From positions 496,001 through 560,000 of the forward strand of contig NZ_JBISHH010000025.1 in assembly GCF_045066735.1 (NCBI RefSeq): 64,000 nt of DNA. Direction: 5' to 3'. Position 1 is the stretch's first letter, and the number at the start of each line of letters is the position of its first letter. The DNA is from Algibacter sp045066735. GTDB taxonomy: Bacteria; Bacteroidota; Bacteroidia; Flavobacteriales; Flavobacteriaceae. The position numbers and the translations under genes were made by a program. The notes under the pieces were generated by a model. The model ran no database searches. It saw only the letters and a program-made list of their open reading frames with translations, and was not told the DNA's origin. Shown here one piece after another: positions 62,039-64,000 of the stretch.

Positions 62039-62449
62039 ATGGCACGCATTTTAGCAATAGATTATGGCACTAAACGAACCGGAATTGCAATTACCGATGA
62101 GTTACAAATTATTGCATCCGGACTTACTACAGTAAACACTAAAGAAATTTTTAGTTTTTTGAAAACGTATGTATCCAAAGAGCGAGTAGAATTATTTTTG
62201 GTAGGTGAGCCTAAACAAATGGATAATACGGCATCAGAGAGCGAAGTCTATATTTTAAAGTTTTTAAGTACCTTAGAAAAGCATTTTCCTAATATTCCTG
62301 TAAAGCGAGTTGATGAGCGTTTTACATCTAAAATGGCTTTCCAAACCATGATTGATAGTGGTTTGAAAAAAAATCAAAGAAAAAATAAAGCTTTGGTAGA
62401 CGAAATTAGTGCCACCCTTATTTTACAGAGTTACTTGTATTCTAAATAA
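62039..62449 (+). CDS. ruvX: Holliday junction resolvase RuvX/YqgF family
   Basis: An RNase H-fold protein of the YqgF family, implicated in rRNA 16S 5'-end processing and in Holliday junction resolution. It is 136 residues long with the metal-site Asp8 in ILAIDYGTKRTGIAIT, LVGEPKQMDN, and the C-terminal VKRVDERFTSKMA and LVDEISATLIL with further acidic residues. It lies between the small secreted protein and def. A TATTTTTG (62017-62024) just upstream may be its -7 element. Confidence 0.93.
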   Translation: MARILAIDYGTKRTGIAITDELQIIASGLTTVNTKEIFSFLKTYVSKERVELFLVGEPKQMDNTASESEVYILKFLSTLEKHFPNIPVKRVDERFTSKMAFQTMIDSGLKKNQRKNKALVDEISATLILQSYLYSK

Positions 62450-62553
62450 TTGGTAAAATCTGGTTTGATAGATTATGCTTAGTCTTTAAAAGGTTTTTTA
62501 TTTGAAAACCTGTTTTTTCTAAGTAAAAAGTTCGTAGTAAATTTATAGAATTG

Positions 62554-62561
62554 TACTTTTG
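62554..62561 (+). promoter_or_regulatory. -7 element of def
   Basis: TACTTTTG followed by CAG, 23 bases before the def ATG. The -33 position holds TTC rather than TTG. Confidence 0.5.
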
Positions 62562-62584
62562 CAGTTACTAACAAAAAACATAGA

Positions 62585-63175
62585 ATGATTTTACCTATTG
62601 TAGCATACGGCGATCCCGTTTTAAAAAGAAAAGCGACCGATATTACTGAAGAATATCCGAAATTAGACACGCTTTTGGATAACATGTTCGAAACCATGTA
62701 CAATGCCTATGGTGTTGGTCTTGCTGCACCACAAGTAGGTTTGCCAATTCGTATGTTTTTAGTAGATACTACACCTTTTGCTGATGATGAAGAATTAACA
62801 GAAGAGGAACAAAAAAGTTTAGAAGATTTTAAACGCGTTTTTATAAATCCAAAAATCACTAAAGAAGAAGGAGAAGAATGGGCTTTTAATGAAGGTTGTT
62901 TAAGTATTCCGGATGTTCGTGAAGATGTATTTAGAAAACCTATTATTACTATTGAGTATTTAGATGAAAACTTTAAGGCACACACCGAATCATTTGATGG
63001 TTTAGTAGCAAGAGTAATTCAGCATGAATACGACCATATCGAAGGTGTTTTATTTACAGATAAACTATCGAGCCTAAAAAAGCGTTTAATAAAAGGAAGA
63101 CTTTCAAACATTTCTAAAGGCAAGATAAAAGTAGATTACAGAATGCGCTTTCCTGATCAAAAAAAGAAGAGATAA
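62585..63175 (+). CDS. def: Peptide deformylase
   Basis: A metalloenzyme that removes the formyl group from nascent proteins. It is 196 residues long with all three motifs: GVGLAAPQ (43-50), EGCLSIP with metal ligand Cys105, and QHEYDH with His147, Glu148 and His151. An acidic insertion (FADDEELTEEEQKSLEDFK) lies between motifs 1 and 2, as commonly seen in Bacteroidota. Likely shares a transcript with the DUF5606 gene 54 bases downstream. Confidence 0.97.
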   Translation: MILPIVAYGDPVLKRKATDITEEYPKLDTLLDNMFETMYNAYGVGLAAPQVGLPIRMFLVDTTPFADDEELTEEEQKSLEDFKRVFINPKITKEEGEEWAFNEGCLSIPDVREDVFRKPIITIEYLDENFKAHTESFDGLVARVIQHEYDHIEGVLFTDKLSSLKKRLIKGRLSNISKGKIKVDYRMRFPDQKKKR

Positions 63176-63229
63176 TATTTGCAAGACATCAATAAACATT
63201 TGATATTTGCGACTTTCAAAAAATAATTT

Positions 63230-63661
63230 ATGAGTTTAGATAAAGTTCTATCAATATCTGGAAAACCAGGTTTGTATAATTTAGTAACGCAAACCAGAGG
63301 TGGTTTTATAGCAGAATCGTTAATCGATAAAAAACGTATTACTGTAAATGTGCGTCAAAATGTTAGCGTTTTAAGCGAAATAGCTATTTATACTTTAACA
63401 GAAGAAGTACCGTTGAAACAAGTGTTTTTAAATATTAAAAACAAAGAAAACGGAGAAGAAAGCTCGGTTAAACCTAAAGATGGTAAAGATAAATTAGAAG
63501 AATACTTTTTTGAAATTTTACCAGATTATGATGAAGATCGTGTTTATGCTAGTGATATTAAAAAAGTATTACAATGGTATAACTTATTAGTGAAAAATAA
63601 TTTACTAGATAATTTAGAAGCTGAAATTGCAGCAAGTAAAGCTGCAGACGAAGAAGAATAA
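63230..63661 (+). CDS. DUF5606 domain-containing protein
   Basis: A 143-residue soluble protein conserved in Bacteroidota as DUF5606. The recognisable part is SLDKVLSISGKPGLYNLVTQ, then GGFIAESLIDKKRITVNVRQNVS and DYDEDRVYASDIKKVLQWYN. The role is unknown; the gene commonly follows peptide deformylase in this group (as I recall). A terminator follows. Confidence 0.88.
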   Translation: MSLDKVLSISGKPGLYNLVTQTRGGFIAESLIDKKRITVNVRQNVSVLSEIAIYTLTEEVPLKQVFLNIKNKENGEESSVKPKDGKDKLEEYFFEILPDYDEDRVYASDIKKVLQWYNLLVKNNLLDNLEAEIAASKAADEEE

Positions 63662-63686
63662 ATACTAGTTATTTAAAATATACATC

Positions 63687-63718
63687 AAAGCTTCCATATT
63701 ATGGGAGCTTTTTTTTTA
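63687..63718 (+). terminator. Terminator after the DUF5606 gene
   Basis: AAAGCTTCCATA / TATGGGAGCTTT stem (one T-G pair) with a T run, 26 bases past the stop. Confidence 0.85.
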
Positions 63719-63781
63719 ACAGTTATGTAAGTAATACAGCCTTTTTACGTCTATTAATGAGTTAATTAATTTCTTTTGAAT

Positions 63782-64000
63782 ATGAGCTCACTTTGGTTTT
63801 TCGACGACGTAAATCTTTTTAAAGTACTTTGTCCGCATAAATTTAAAAATTACAAGAAGGATCATAGTTTTGATGCTTACAAAAAGCAAGATTATATTTA
63901 TTTCGAGCAAGATTTTGCCAACAAAGTCTATTTAATAGAAAAAGGTAAAGTTAAAATTGGATACTATAATGAAGATGGAGTAGAGGTAGTAAAAGCCATT
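63782..64000 (+). CDS. Crp/Fnr-family transcriptional regulator, N-terminal part (cut by window edge)
   Basis: The first 73 residues of a cyclic-nucleotide-binding-domain regulator: SSLWFFDDVNLFKVLCPHK, then IYFEQDFANKVYLIEKGKVKIGYYNEDG, which is the Crp/Fnr beta-roll start. The DNA-binding HTH lies beyond the window. The ATG at 63782 is preceded by the DUF5606 terminator, so it is a separate unit. Confidence 0.85.
   Translation, partial: MSSLWFFDDVNLFKVLCPHKFKNYKKDHSFDAYKKQDYIYFEQDFANKVYLIEKGKVKIGYYNEDGVEVVKAI

Noticed and set aside
1..64000. tRNA genes, rRNA genes or CRISPR arrays
   Set aside because: I looked for cloverleaf-like sequences with CCA-adjacent T-loops and for regularly spaced repeats and saw none; a tRNAscan or CRISPR search would be decisive.

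Overview
The window is an AT-rich stretch of a Flavobacteriaceae chromosome (phylum Bacteroidota), probably marine. The evidence is: TAnnTTTG promoter elements with a TTG about 19-20 bases upstream (rpsF, rplS, yihY, galM, antiporter); no obvious Shine-Dalgarno sequences; type IX secretion (T9SS) C-terminal sorting domains; an Oar-like TonB-dependent receptor; lineage-typical genes (DUF349 protein, DUF5606 protein, OstA-like protein); and sodium-coupled sugar transport. No rRNA, tRNA, CRISPR array, prophage or intact insertion sequence was seen. Both edges cut genes: proA on the left, a Crp/Fnr regulator on the right.

Layout. 1-15.2 kb: end of proA, then a long minus-strand run with a DUF349 protein, aroE, two tandem DUF368 membrane proteins, a TPR protein, a class III aminotransferase, an OstA/LptA-like protein, purA, a Fur-family regulator, a RelA/SpoT enzyme and rdgB. 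15.5-21.2 kb: a 1743-residue PAS-repeat histidine kinase and a single-domain response regulator. 21.2-29.2 kb: hpf, rlmH, nadC, yihY, a DUF2147 protein, priA, a frameshifted LytTR response regulator and rpsF-rpsR-rplI. 29.2-35.4 kb: an Oar-like receptor, a GDPD lipoprotein, a small conserved protein and hisS.

35.4-43.5 kb: a secreted LamG/T9SS protein, then a Leloir galactose module. galM-galK-galT (minus) diverge from a sodium/sugar symporter (plus). A perfect 16-bp palindrome lies exactly inside the galM promoter spacer. 43.4-44.2 kb is a gene-poor, hairpin-rich stretch before rplS. 44.8-52.9 kb is accessory: an uncharacterised membrane protein, a two-gene operon pairing a PaaK-like adenylating enzyme with an ATP-grasp ligase, a very small T9SS-tagged protein, two small membrane-anchored proteins, a K+/H+-type antiporter and a pRiA4b ORF-3-like protein. 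52.9-64 kb: heme A synthase, CCA-adding-type enzyme, TsaC, a cell-surface glycan block (InaA/Kdo-kinase-like protein, three glycosyltransferases, TupA-like ATP-grasp enzyme), dapD, a small secreted protein, ruvX, def and a DUF5606 gene.

Most of the window is ordinary housekeeping sequence. The points most worth checking are the broken LytTR regulator beside priA, the galactose operator, the divergent tandem DUF368 pair, the adenylase/ATP-grasp operon, the kinase grown by repeated A-B PAS duplication, a 21-bp-period direct repeat upstream of the LamG/T9SS gene, and the hairpin-rich region at 43.4-44.2 kb. No single locus can be shown from sequence alone to be a new system.
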